Assembly: GCA_000435715.1 (NCBI GenBank)
Contig: FR882580.1
Coordinates: 4,209 to 48,420 of the forward strand
DNA: 44,212 nt
Direction of reading: 5' to 3'
Source: Firmicutes bacterium CAG:145
GTDB taxonomy: Bacteria; Bacillota; Clostridia; Peptostreptococcales; Anaerovoracaceae
Shown one piece after another: positions 16,254 to 24,009 of this stretch. The translations under genes and the position numbers were made by a program. The notes beneath the pieces were generated by a model, which was not told the origin of the DNA, made no database searches, and worked only from the letters and a program-made list of their open reading frames with translations. Positions within the stretch are counted from its first letter, which is position 1, and each line of letters opens with the position of its first letter.

Positions 16254-17558
16254 ATGGGATCACAGATTTCTTTCACAGCGGTAGGCGACATTTTCATGAA
16301 CAGGATGCTGCCTGAGGCAGGATATGAGGGGCTTTCGGAACTTTCAGAACTTATAAGCTCCTCGGAGGTCAGATTCGCCAACCTGGAAACCACGATACAC
16401 GACAGGGAAGGATATCCGTTTCCTTTCAGCGGAGGAACGTGGGCCATGGCTCACCCTTCGGTACTTGACGATCTGAAGAAATATAATTTTAATCTATACA
16501 ACGCTGCCAACAATCATTCCATGGACTACAGCCACAATGGGCTCCTGGCTACCATTAGACATATGAAGGAGCGGAATGTGAGATTTGCAGGGGTAGGAAG
16601 AAATCTGGCCGACGCGGCTGCGCCGGTATATCTGGAGTGCAGGGAGGCGAGAGTCGCCCTGATAGCAGCGACGTCTTCATTTCATGAAACGTGGGCTGCC
16701 GGACAGCAGAGAGGCGATATGATCGGAAGACCCGGGGTAAACCCTCTCAGACATGAAGAAAAATACCACGTGACCAAAAGCCAGCTGACTTCTCTGAGAG
16801 AGATTGCCCGGGAAACTCTCATCGACGCTCAGCAGGAACTGGACATCAGAGAGGGATTTGCGGTGGAAACTCCGGGATCCTTTAAATTTGCCGGCAGAAG
16901 TTTTGTGGAATCAGAAGATACATATAAGGAGACGCAGCCTGATAAGCGCGATATGCAGAGGATCATCGCTTCTATAGAAGAGGCGAAATCCCAGGCGGAT
17001 TATGTGCTTGTAAGCATACACTCCCATGAGCTCGGAGGCCTTAGAAAGGATTTTCCGGCAGATTTTCTCAGAACCTTTGCGAGGGAATGTATAGACGCAG
17101 GGGCAACAGCAGTTTTAGGCCACGGGCCTCATGTGCTCAGAGGAATCGAGTGCTACAACGGAGGGGTGATATTCTACAGCTTAGGGAATTTTATATTTGA
17201 GAACGATACCACTACCCATCAGCCGGCCGATTTTTACGAAAAGTACGGGCTTGCTCATGACGCTCAGGTGGGGGCCGGAATGGATAAGAGAAGCCAGGGA
17301 GGAAAGGTAGGACTGGGCGTAAATAAAGATGTATGGAATTCCGTCGTAGCAAGATGGAATGCAGAAGACGGAAAAATAAAAGAACTCTGCCTTTATCCTA
17401 TCACATTGGATCAGAGTCTTCCTCGCTACCGCAGAGGACTGCCGAGGCTGACAAAGGATACGGATGTGCTGATCTCGCTGCAGAAACTGTGCGAAGAGAT
17501 GGGTACAGATATGAAGATCCGGGACGGTATAGGACATATAGATGTAAAGGAGAAATGA
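16254..17558 (+). CDS. CapA / poly-gamma-glutamate synthesis-like metallophosphatase-fold protein
   Basis: About 434 residues with the PGA_cap signatures FTAVGDIFMNR near residue 6, RFANLETTIHDREGYPF, YNAANNHSMDYS, LVSIHSHELGG and the pair VLGHGPHVLRGIE and GVIFYSLGNFIFEND. The fold is metallophosphoesterase-like; CapA proteins act in poly-glutamate synthesis or in hydrolysis of amide/phosphate bonds. There is no signal peptide at the chosen start, unlike secreted CapA, so a cytosolic hydrolase is likely. The start is uncertain: ATG 16254 has AGAGG rather far away (about 15 bases), a TTG at 16242 is rather close, and ATG 16212 has no site. Its place inside a catabolic operon is unusual. Confidence 0.8.
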   Translation: MGSQISFTAVGDIFMNRMLPEAGYEGLSELSELISSSEVRFANLETTIHDREGYPFPFSGGTWAMAHPSVLDDLKKYNFNLYNAANNHSMDYSHNGLLATIRHMKERNVRFAGVGRNLADAAAPVYLECREARVALIAATSSFHETWAAGQQRGDMIGRPGVNPLRHEEKYHVTKSQLTSLREIARETLIDAQQELDIREGFAVETPGSFKFAGRSFVESEDTYKETQPDKRDMQRIIASIEEAKSQADYVLVSIHSHELGGLRKDFPADFLRTFARECIDAGATAVLGHGPHVLRGIECYNGGVIFYSLGNFIFENDTTTHQPADFYEKYGLAHDAQVGAGMDKRSQGGKVGLGVNKDVWNSVVARWNAEDGKIKELCLYPITLDQSLPRYRRGLPRLTKDTDVLISLQKLCEEMGTDMKIRDGIGHIDVKEK

Positions 17559-17559
17559 G

Positions 17560-18960
17560 ATGACTTTCGATAAATTGATCATGAATGCTCACATGGTTAC
17601 AGCCTCAGGCGACAGCCATGGAAATATATATATAAAAGACGGCAAGATAGCCGCTATAACTGATGCGCTCCTCGAAGGAGAAGCTCTGGAGACCATAGAC
17701 GCCGCCGGCAAGCTAATTTTCCCGGGGTTTATAGACACTCACTGTCATTCGAGAGACGGCTCTAAAGGGGCTCATTATAAGGAGGATTTTGAACATTCCT
17801 CAAGAGCCGCGGCAGCAGGCGGAATAACTACTGTACTTGAGATGCCCAACTGTAATCCGGCCATATATTCGGTGGAAAACTTCAGAGACTTAGTAAAGAC
17901 TATAACACCTAAGGCTTATGTGGATTTCGGAGTATGGGGGCTTTGCCTGGGAGATCTGAACAAAGATCAGCTGAAACCTCTGGCAGAAGAGGGAGTGGTG
18001 GCTTTCAAGTTCTTCTGGGGATATGCCATAGACTCTAAGACTTATCAGCTGATATATAACTATGAAGAGGGAATGAAAGATGTTATTCCGCCTTTCAGCA
18101 CAGGAGAAGTATATAAATTGTTCAGAGACGTGGCCGAAACGGGCAAAAAGATTGCGATTCATGCCGAGGACTTTGGCATAATCAAAGTCCTGACGGAAGA
18201 AGCTAAGGATAAGGGTATGAACGACTATGACGGTATGCTCTATTCCAGACCTGATTTCAGCGAGACTATAGTGATAGATACGGCAATAAAGATAGCTGAG
18301 GCCACAGGAGCGGACTTACATATTCTTCATCTCGCAGCAGGAGACGGAGTCGAGATAATCAAGAGCGCTCAGAAAAAGGGAAGCAGCGTTACCGTTGAGA
18401 CTTGTCCTCATTATCTTGCTCTTACCAACGAAGATTATGATCATGCAGGAAACTCCATGAAAGGATATCCTCCTGTAAGAACTAAGAGAGATATGGAACT
18501 TCTGTGGGGAGGCCTAAATGACGGAACCATAGCTTTCGTCGCCTCCGACCACGCTCCTCACACGCCGGAAGAAAAGGCGCAGGACATATGGTCGGCTCCT
18601 GCGGGAATGGTGACGGTGGAGACCATGGTTCCTGTAATCATAGACGCAGTAAACCGGGGAAAGATCAGCTGGAACAAGCTTGCAGAAGTGCTGTCAGAGG
18701 CTCCGGCAAAGATGTTCGGTCTTTATCCTGCCAAGGGATCCTTGGAAGTGGGAACAGACGCGGATATCTCCATAGTAGACCCGGATATGGAATATATAAT
18801 GGATCAGACTAAGCTTCAGTCCAGAACTAAGCTGTCACCGTTTGACGGAAGGCATATGAAGGGCAAACCTGTATGTACTATAGTCAGAGGAAAGACAGTC
18901 ATGAAAGACGGGGAAATTATAGGCGAGCCTTCGGGCCATCTCATTCGCCCGGAAAGGTAG
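17560..18960 (+). CDS. Cyclic amidohydrolase (hydantoinase / allantoinase / dihydroorotase type)
   Basis: A 466-residue amidohydrolase that opens a cyclic amide ring. Binuclear-metal residues are visible: HxH in FIDTHCHSRDG (His61, His63), a likely carboxylated Lys in VAFKFFWGYA near 150, His in IAIHAEDFG, His in LHILHLAAGD and Asp in FVASDHAPHTPEEK. That last motif is close to allantoinase and dihydroorotase. It follows the CapA-like gene by one base with AAAGGAG upstream and precedes a carbamoyl hydrolase, so the natural substrate is likely a hydantoin-, allantoin- or dihydropyrimidine-like ring. The exact substrate cannot be read from sequence. Confidence 0.9.
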   Translation: MTFDKLIMNAHMVTASGDSHGNIYIKDGKIAAITDALLEGEALETIDAAGKLIFPGFIDTHCHSRDGSKGAHYKEDFEHSSRAAAAGGITTVLEMPNCNPAIYSVENFRDLVKTITPKAYVDFGVWGLCLGDLNKDQLKPLAEEGVVAFKFFWGYAIDSKTYQLIYNYEEGMKDVIPPFSTGEVYKLFRDVAETGKKIAIHAEDFGIIKVLTEEAKDKGMNDYDGMLYSRPDFSETIVIDTAIKIAEATGADLHILHLAAGDGVEIIKSAQKKGSSVTVETCPHYLALTNEDYDHAGNSMKGYPPVRTKRDMELLWGGLNDGTIAFVASDHAPHTPEEKAQDIWSAPAGMVTVETMVPVIIDAVNRGKISWNKLAEVLSEAPAKMFGLYPAKGSLEVGTDADISIVDPDMEYIMDQTKLQSRTKLSPFDGRHMKGKPVCTIVRGKTVMKDGEIIGEPSGHLIRPER

Positions 18961-18968
18961 ACAGGATC

Positions 18969-20204
18969 ATGGAACCAAATTTTAAAGACTCGCTGAAAAC
19001 TTTGTTCGGAAAAGTTTCCTGTATAGGAGCCCTCGACGGAGGCGGAGTTACACGCCTTGGCTATTCTGACGAAGAAGATGAGATGCACCGGATCTTCAGG
19101 GAGACGGCAGAGTCTATGGGCCTTTACGTATGGGAGGATAGAGCGGGAAACAGCTTTGCCTCTAATATGCCGGAGGGAACATGCGGATATACGCTGATAG
19201 GCTCTCACCTCGATTCCGTAGTGGAAGGAGGAGAGTACGACGGTGTAGTAGGCGTCTTTGCCGGACTTTTGATTCTAAGAGAACTGAAAGCGGAAGGATT
19301 TTCAGAACCTGTGACAGTAGCAGCTTTCAGATGTGAGGAGTCTTCTAACTTCAAAATCTGCACTATAGGCAGCGGCCTGATAACAGGAGGAATCGAAAAG
19401 CGCCATCTAACGTCTGCCATAGGAAGGGACGGTAAAGCTCTTTCGCAGCATATGAGTGAAAGAGGTTTCAGCCTCGACGTACCTTTTATAAAAGGAATAA
19501 AGAAATATCTGGAGATACATATAGAGCAGGGAAGAGTTCTGGAGGATGCGGGCAAAGACGTGGGAGTAGTCACGGCCATAGCGGCTCCTCACAGATACGT
19601 TCTGACTCTCGAGGGACTGTCAGAACACTCGGGGGCGACTCCGATGAAGCTCAGAAAAGACGCACTGTGCGCCGCTTCCGAAATAATCTTGAGAGTGGAG
19701 AGCATAGGCAGAGAAGAAAGTCTCAATCATTCTGTGGCTACAGTTGGAGCAGTAGAAAATCACCCCAATGTGATGAATGCTGTCCCCGGATTTGTAAAGA
19801 TGCAGATAGATATGAGAGGCATAGACAACGAAAGCATCTGCCGTATGGAGGACAGATTAAAAAGCAGTATACATGAGATATGCGACAGAAGGGATATAAA
19901 GTACTCTCTCGAGAAGACTGAAGAAAAAAACCCTGTCCTTCTGGACCGCGGAGTCATAGACGGACTTTCTGCTGCTGCCCGGCAGGAGGGCATATCTTAT
20001 ATACAGCTTCCCAGCGGAGCCGGGCACGACGCCATGTCTTTTGCGCCCATATGCCCTTCCGGCATGGTATTCATACCGTGCAGGGACGGTATAAGCCACA
20101 ATATTCATGAGTATACCCAGATGTCCCAGATAGAGATCGGCATGAGAGTGGTCATGAGTTATCTGATGGCATGTCAGGAAAAATTCGAAGAAGAAAGCGC
20201 TTAA
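18969..20204 (+). CDS. M20-family N-carbamoyl amino acid / allantoate-type amidohydrolase
   Basis: A 411-residue Zn-dependent hydrolase that releases CO2 and ammonia from N-carbamoyl compounds. Motifs: GSHLDSVVEGGEYDGVVGVF (metal His and Asp), AFRCEESSNF (catalytic Glu pair), LEIHIEQGRVLEDAG (His), SEHSGATPMKLRKDA (dimerisation domain) and LPSGAGHDAMSFAPICPSGM and GISHNIHE (last His). ATG 18969 is chosen because an earlier in-frame start would overlap the previous gene by 88 bases with non-family sequence; GGAAAGG lies just upstream. As the last operon gene it would act on the ring-opened product of the preceding hydrolase. Confidence 0.92.
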   Translation: MEPNFKDSLKTLFGKVSCIGALDGGGVTRLGYSDEEDEMHRIFRETAESMGLYVWEDRAGNSFASNMPEGTCGYTLIGSHLDSVVEGGEYDGVVGVFAGLLILRELKAEGFSEPVTVAAFRCEESSNFKICTIGSGLITGGIEKRHLTSAIGRDGKALSQHMSERGFSLDVPFIKGIKKYLEIHIEQGRVLEDAGKDVGVVTAIAAPHRYVLTLEGLSEHSGATPMKLRKDALCAASEIILRVESIGREESLNHSVATVGAVENHPNVMNAVPGFVKMQIDMRGIDNESICRMEDRLKSSIHEICDRRDIKYSLEKTEEKNPVLLDRGVIDGLSAAARQEGISYIQLPSGAGHDAMSFAPICPSGMVFIPCRDGISHNIHEYTQMSQIEIGMRVVMSYLMACQEKFEEESA

Positions 20205-20219
20205 CATTTAAGTCTCATA

Positions 20220-20262
20220 CAGCAGGGAACGCCCGGACCTTCGGGACCCTTGCTGTTTTTTT
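20220..20262 (+). terminator. Rho-independent terminator after the catabolic operon
   Basis: CAGCAGGG (from 20220) pairs with CCCTTGCTG (ending 20255), enclosing CCCGGACC/GGGACC-type pairing around a TTCG loop, followed by seven T. It ends the iclR-to-M20 transcript. Confidence 0.88.
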
Positions 20263-20465
20263 ATTAAATTCAGCCTGACTAAAGCCATGAGTTAAAAAAC
20301 GGATCTTCCCTTTTTCAAAAAAATTTATCCTTGCAAAACTTAATAAAATAAAGTATAAATCGAGATAAATTTATAAAATGAGCAATATCCTTAAAACGTT
20401 GACATTTCAATGATTTGAGGATATTTTTATATGTAGAAACAGATGATTTAGGGAGGAAAATAAAG
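20263..20465 (+). promoter_or_regulatory. Promoter with overlapping inverted repeat, biotin-carrier operon
   Basis: SigA-type promoter TTGACA 20399-20404, 17-base spacer, TATTTT 20422-20427. An 8-bp perfect inverted repeat AATATCCT (20384-20391)/AGGATATT (20418-20425) brackets the -35 and overlaps the -10, and an inner CATT/AATG pair is centred near 20409; together these look like an operator. The upstream 20263-20383 is AT-rich with no gene. A GGGAGG site at 20451-20456 serves ATG 20466. Confidence 0.7.
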
Positions 20466-20711
20466 ATGTCGATACAAGGAAGCATTAAATGTAATAACGG
20501 AGGAAAGATAACTGCCGGACTCTACGGTAAGGTATGCAAAGTAGCCGTAAAGGAGGGTTCAAAAGTCAAAAAAGGAGATAACATAATAGTGATGGAGGCT
20601 ATGAAGATGGAAATTCCCATTGCAGCTCCCTGCGACGGCAGAGTAGGAAGGCTCCTGGTAAATGTAGGCGATTCTATAGAAAGAGGACAGGAGATCGCCG
20701 TTGTCGCATAA
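20466..20711 (+). CDS. Biotin carboxyl carrier protein (biotinyl domain only)
   Basis: An 81-residue biotinyl domain. The biotinylation motif is VMEAMKMEI, with the modified Lys near residue 46, between KEGSKVKKGDNI and AAPCDGRVGRLLVNVGDSIE. It carries biotin-bound CO2 between active sites. A free carrier of this size next to a carboxyltransferase is typical of split pyruvate carboxylase or of oxaloacetate/methylmalonyl decarboxylases. ATG 20466 is used because the ribosome binding site AGGGAGG is directly upstream; the earlier TTG has none. Confidence 0.92.
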   Translation: MSIQGSIKCNNGGKITAGLYGKVCKVAVKEGSKVKKGDNIIVMEAMKMEIPIAAPCDGRVGRLLVNVGDSIERGQEIAVVA

Positions 20712-20755
20712 TAAAGTATGCGCTCATCTTTGAGATTAAAATATTGGAGAAGTTT

Positions 20756-22156
20756 ATGACTGATGACAGAGATAGAAAACTTAAGATAACTGAGACGGTT
20801 CTCAGAGATGCTCAGCAGTCGCTGATCGCCACCAGGATGACTACCGAAGATATGGAGCCGATACTGGAAAAACTCGACGGAGTAGGGTATCATTCCATAG
20901 AGTGCTGGGGAGGCGCTACTTTTGACGCCTGTCTCAGATTTTTAAATGAAGATCCGTGGCAGAGACTGCGCACACTGCGAAAAAAGCTCCGAAGCAGCAG
21001 ACTGCAAATGCTTCTGAGAGGCCAGAACCTTCTCGGATACAGGAACTACGCAGACGATACGGTGGAGTACTTCGTGAAAAAATCCATATCAGAGGGCATA
21101 GATATAATACGTGTATTCGACGCCCTCAATGATTTGAGAAACCTAAAGGTCTGTGTAAAAGCCGCCAAGGCCGAGGGAGGAGAAGTCCAGATGGCCGCGG
21201 CATATACGACGGGGGAAGGCTATACTCTCGATTACTGGATAAAACTTATGACTGAAATGGAGAGTATGGGGGCCGATTCTGTCTGTATCAAGGACATGGC
21301 AGGGATACTGACGCCCTCTTCTGCGGAGGAGCTGATACGAGCCGCTAAGAAGAATATAAAAATTCCCGTACACCTTCACAGCCACTGTACCAGCGGCATA
21401 GCGCCGATGACCTATATGAAAGCCATAGACGCCGGATGTGATGCCGTAGATACGGCTATATCCCCGTTTTCCATGGGAACAAGTCAGCCCTCTACAGAAG
21501 CTATAGCTAAGGTGTATGAGGGCACGGAAAGAGACCCCGGACTGAATCAGGATCTTATTGCAGATATAGCGGATTACTTTCGAAAGTTGATGGATCGCTT
21601 TATAGCGGAAGGAAGGGTGAATCCCAAGGCTTTCTCTGTCGACTACAAGATACTTAAATATAAAGTTCCGGGAGGCATGCTGTCTAACCTGATGCTTCAG
21701 CTTGAGGAACAAAAGATGATGGACAGATTCTACGAGGTCATGGAAGAAATTCCGCGAATAAGAGAAGACTTCGGACAGCCGCCTCTGGTCACGCCGATAT
21801 GCCAGATCGTGGGAACACAGGCAGTTCTCAATGTTTTGCTGGGAGAAAGATATCAGGTGATGCCCTCTGAGGCCAAAGCTCTTCTTCACGGCGACTACGG
21901 AAAGACTATAAAGGATTTCAGCGCCGTGGTGCAGAGGAAGGCTATAGGCGATGAAAAGCCGGTGACCGTAAGGCCGGCTGACCTGATAGAGCCGGAGCTT
22001 TCAAAACTTGAACGGGATCTTGCAGGGTACAAGACCTGCGACGAGGACGTGCTTACTTACGCCATGTTTCCGCAGGTTGCCATGAATTTCTTTAAAGAGA
22101 GGAAAGCGAGAGAAGGCGGCGAGGACCCGGATCTGTATGATCCGAAAAATAAGTAA
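20756..22156 (+). CDS. Carboxyltransferase subunit (pyruvate carboxylase B / oxaloacetate decarboxylase alpha type)
   Basis: A 466-residue HMGL-like TIM barrel plus post-barrel domain. Motifs: ETVLRDAQQSLIATRMTTED, SIECWGGATFDACLRFLNED, SVCIKDMAGILTP (catalytic Lys), PVHLHSHCTSGIAP (metal His pair) and DTAISPFSMGTSQPSTE. It lacks a fused biotinyl domain, which is supplied by the gene just upstream. It interconverts pyruvate and oxaloacetate via biotin-CO2. No biotin carboxylase and no Na+-pump subunits lie nearby, so direction is undetermined. GGAGAAG sits six bases before ATG 20756, favouring it over TTG 20744. Confidence 0.9.
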   Translation: MTDDRDRKLKITETVLRDAQQSLIATRMTTEDMEPILEKLDGVGYHSIECWGGATFDACLRFLNEDPWQRLRTLRKKLRSSRLQMLLRGQNLLGYRNYADDTVEYFVKKSISEGIDIIRVFDALNDLRNLKVCVKAAKAEGGEVQMAAAYTTGEGYTLDYWIKLMTEMESMGADSVCIKDMAGILTPSSAEELIRAAKKNIKIPVHLHSHCTSGIAPMTYMKAIDAGCDAVDTAISPFSMGTSQPSTEAIAKVYEGTERDPGLNQDLIADIADYFRKLMDRFIAEGRVNPKAFSVDYKILKYKVPGGMLSNLMLQLEEQKMMDRFYEVMEEIPRIREDFGQPPLVTPICQIVGTQAVLNVLLGERYQVMPSEAKALLHGDYGKTIKDFSAVVQRKAIGDEKPVTVRPADLIEPELSKLERDLAGYKTCDEDVLTYAMFPQVAMNFFKERKAREGGEDPDLYDPKNK

Positions 22157-22192
22157 TATTCGGCTCAGCTTTGAATGGAGGGAGATAAAAAA

Positions 22193-23428
22193 ATGATTTT
22201 TGCACAGCAAAACGGGCGTAAGAGTATAGGAGCGCCCGATAAATTATTCGGAGTATCACAGAAGGCGAAGCAACGCATAAGTGAAATAGGCAGAGATAAT
22301 GTAATCAATTCAACTATAGGGGTACTGCTTGACGACGACGGAAAACTTACTGTTCTGGATTCTGTGACTCAATGTATACGCCGTCTGAATCCTGAGGATT
22401 ATGCCGCATATGCGCCTATCCTCGGAACTCCTGAATACATAGAAGCAGTCAAGAAGGCTGTATTTTTGGATGAGATGCCGGAGGCTTTTCTCGAGGCCTG
22501 CTATACTCCAGGAGGAACGGGAGCTATAAGAAATGCCATATCCGCGTATACAAGGCCGGGAGAAAAGGTGCTGACCTCAGATTGGCACTGGAGCCCTTAT
22601 AAGATAATAGCCGGAGAAATAGGAAGAGAAATATCTACTTATGAGCTATTTGACGGCCAGGACAAATTCAATGCAAAGAGTTTTGAACAGAGTCTGTCAG
22701 AACTGACTAAGACTCAGGAGCAAACATTGATAATAGTCAATACTCCGGCGCATAATCCCACGGGCTACACCTTCACTTTAGAGGATTGGGATAAATTGCT
22801 TGCGGCAGTGAAAAAGTTCCCAGATAAGAAGATCGTACTTCTGGTGGATATCGCATATCTGGACTTTGCCGGAGACGCCGGAGAATACAGGAGATTTTTT
22901 AAAAAACTCGAAAACCCGCCTGCCAATATGCTGCCGCTTATTGCTTTCTCTGCTTCAAAGGGATATACTATGTATGGGATGCGGCTGGGCGCGCTGATCT
23001 GCATGGCGAAAAACCGTGAAACGGCAAAAGAGTTCAAAGATGTCATGAGCGTTGAATGCAGGGGCTCGTGGTCTAACGGAAACAGAGCCGCCATGACGGT
23101 TCTGGCTGATATAATGAAAGATGAAGCGCTTTTTGAGAGCGTGGTTAAAGAGAGAAACCGCCATATGGATACCCTTAAAAAGAGGGGAGACGCCTTTATG
23201 GAAGAGGCTTCAAAGTACGGCCTTAGAGTCTGTCCGTATGATTCGGGATTCTTTGTAACCATACCTTGCCGGAAGGCGGAGGAAGTCAGTTCTCAGCTTC
23301 AAAACGATAATATCTTTGCCGTAACTTTGGGAGATGGGATCAGAATATCAGTAGCATCAAATACAGAAAAGGAATGTAGGGCTCTTCCGGCCGCCATAAA
23401 GAAAGCCATGGCGTCGCAAGGCCTGTAG
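22193..23428 (+). CDS. PLP-dependent aminotransferase, aspartate/aromatic type
   Basis: A 411-residue class I aminotransferase. The cofactor-binding motifs are YTPGGTGAIRNAI (phosphate region), VNTPAHNPTGYTFT, LLVDIAYLDFAG (Asp/Tyr) and AFSASKGYTMYGMRLGALIC with the Schiff-base Lys, and a C-terminal DGIRISVAS with the carboxylate-binding Arg. The HNPTG and tryptophan-site patterns place it nearer AspC/TyrB than the histidinol-phosphate group. Its operon with a pyruvate/oxaloacetate carboxyltransferase suggests it couples oxaloacetate and amino acid metabolism. ATG 22193 follows GGAGGGAG. Confidence 0.88.
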   Translation: MIFAQQNGRKSIGAPDKLFGVSQKAKQRISEIGRDNVINSTIGVLLDDDGKLTVLDSVTQCIRRLNPEDYAAYAPILGTPEYIEAVKKAVFLDEMPEAFLEACYTPGGTGAIRNAISAYTRPGEKVLTSDWHWSPYKIIAGEIGREISTYELFDGQDKFNAKSFEQSLSELTKTQEQTLIIVNTPAHNPTGYTFTLEDWDKLLAAVKKFPDKKIVLLVDIAYLDFAGDAGEYRRFFKKLENPPANMLPLIAFSASKGYTMYGMRLGALICMAKNRETAKEFKDVMSVECRGSWSNGNRAAMTVLADIMKDEALFESVVKERNRHMDTLKKRGDAFMEEASKYGLRVCPYDSGFFVTIPCRKAEEVSSQLQNDNIFAVTLGDGIRISVASNTEKECRALPAAIKKAMASQGL

Positions 23429-23433
23429 TATAT

Positions 23434-23862
23434 ATGAAAAACCTGGATGAAATAGATTTAAAGATAATAGAATTATTGAGAGCCAACGGCCGCACATCTC
23501 TAAAAGACCTGTCCGGCGAAGTGTTTCTGACAACGCCGGCCGTGGCGGCGAGAATAGAAAAGCTGGAAAAAGAAGGCTATATAGAAGGGATCCACGCAAA
23601 ACTGAATATGGAGCGTCTGGGATATGGAATAAAGGCTTTTATACAGGTCAGCGTTCCTCCCGAAAAGAGTCAGAAATTCTATGACTTTATAAAGCGTCAG
23701 GAATGTGTGCTGGAGGGTAACCACATAACAGGAGAATATTCCATGCTGCTGAAGGTGATATTTTCATCCACCAGTTTGCTGGATGAATTTATGGGAAAGC
23801 TTCAGCAGTTTGGGAAGACAGAGACGTCGGTGGTTTTTTCCACCATACTTGAAAGACCTTAG
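23434..23862 (+). CDS. Lrp/AsnC-family regulator
   Basis: A 142-residue feast/famine regulator. The N-terminal HTH reads DEIDLKIIELLRANGRTSLK, LSGEVFLTTPAVAARIEKLE and KEGYIEGIHAKL; the C-terminal RAM effector domain has GIKAFIQVSVPPEK, VLEGNHITGEYSMLLKV. Such proteins form octamers and bind amino acids. It lies five bases after the aminotransferase stop without a strong ribosome binding site, so it is probably translationally coupled. It probably controls this operon, perhaps through the inverted repeat at 20384-20425 (inference). Confidence 0.92.
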   Translation: MKNLDEIDLKIIELLRANGRTSLKDLSGEVFLTTPAVAARIEKLEKEGYIEGIHAKLNMERLGYGIKAFIQVSVPPEKSQKFYDFIKRQECVLEGNHITGEYSMLLKVIFSSTSLLDEFMGKLQQFGKTETSVVFSTILERP

Positions 23863-23864
23863 TA

Positions 23865-23906
23865 ATGGGACTGCGAATTTACTTATCGCAGTCTCATTTA
23901 ATTTTT
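23865..23906 (+). terminator. Rho-independent terminator after the Lrp gene
   Basis: ATGGGACTGCGA (23865-23876) pairs with TCGCAGTCTCAT (23886-23897) as a 12-bp stem with one G-U and a 9-base loop, followed by TTAATTTTT. Confidence 0.9.
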
Positions 23907-23934
23907 GCCATATCCTGCTATTTTGATAAAAGAA

Positions 23935-23963
23935 TTGAAATCGCAAACAGGATAATTTATAAT
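23935..23963 (+). promoter_or_regulatory. SigA promoter of the methyltransferase gene
   Basis: TTGAAA 23935-23940, 17-base spacer, TATAAT 23958-23963. The methyltransferase TTG start is 46 bases downstream of the -10 hexamer. Confidence 0.75.
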
Positions 23964-24009
23964 TTTATCTTAGAAAATGGAGAAAAATTGAGTCGAGGGA
24001 GATATTGAT

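Noticed and set aside
18873..18968. Earlier start for the M20 hydrolase
   Set aside because: It overlaps the preceding gene by 88 bases and adds sequence unlike the family.
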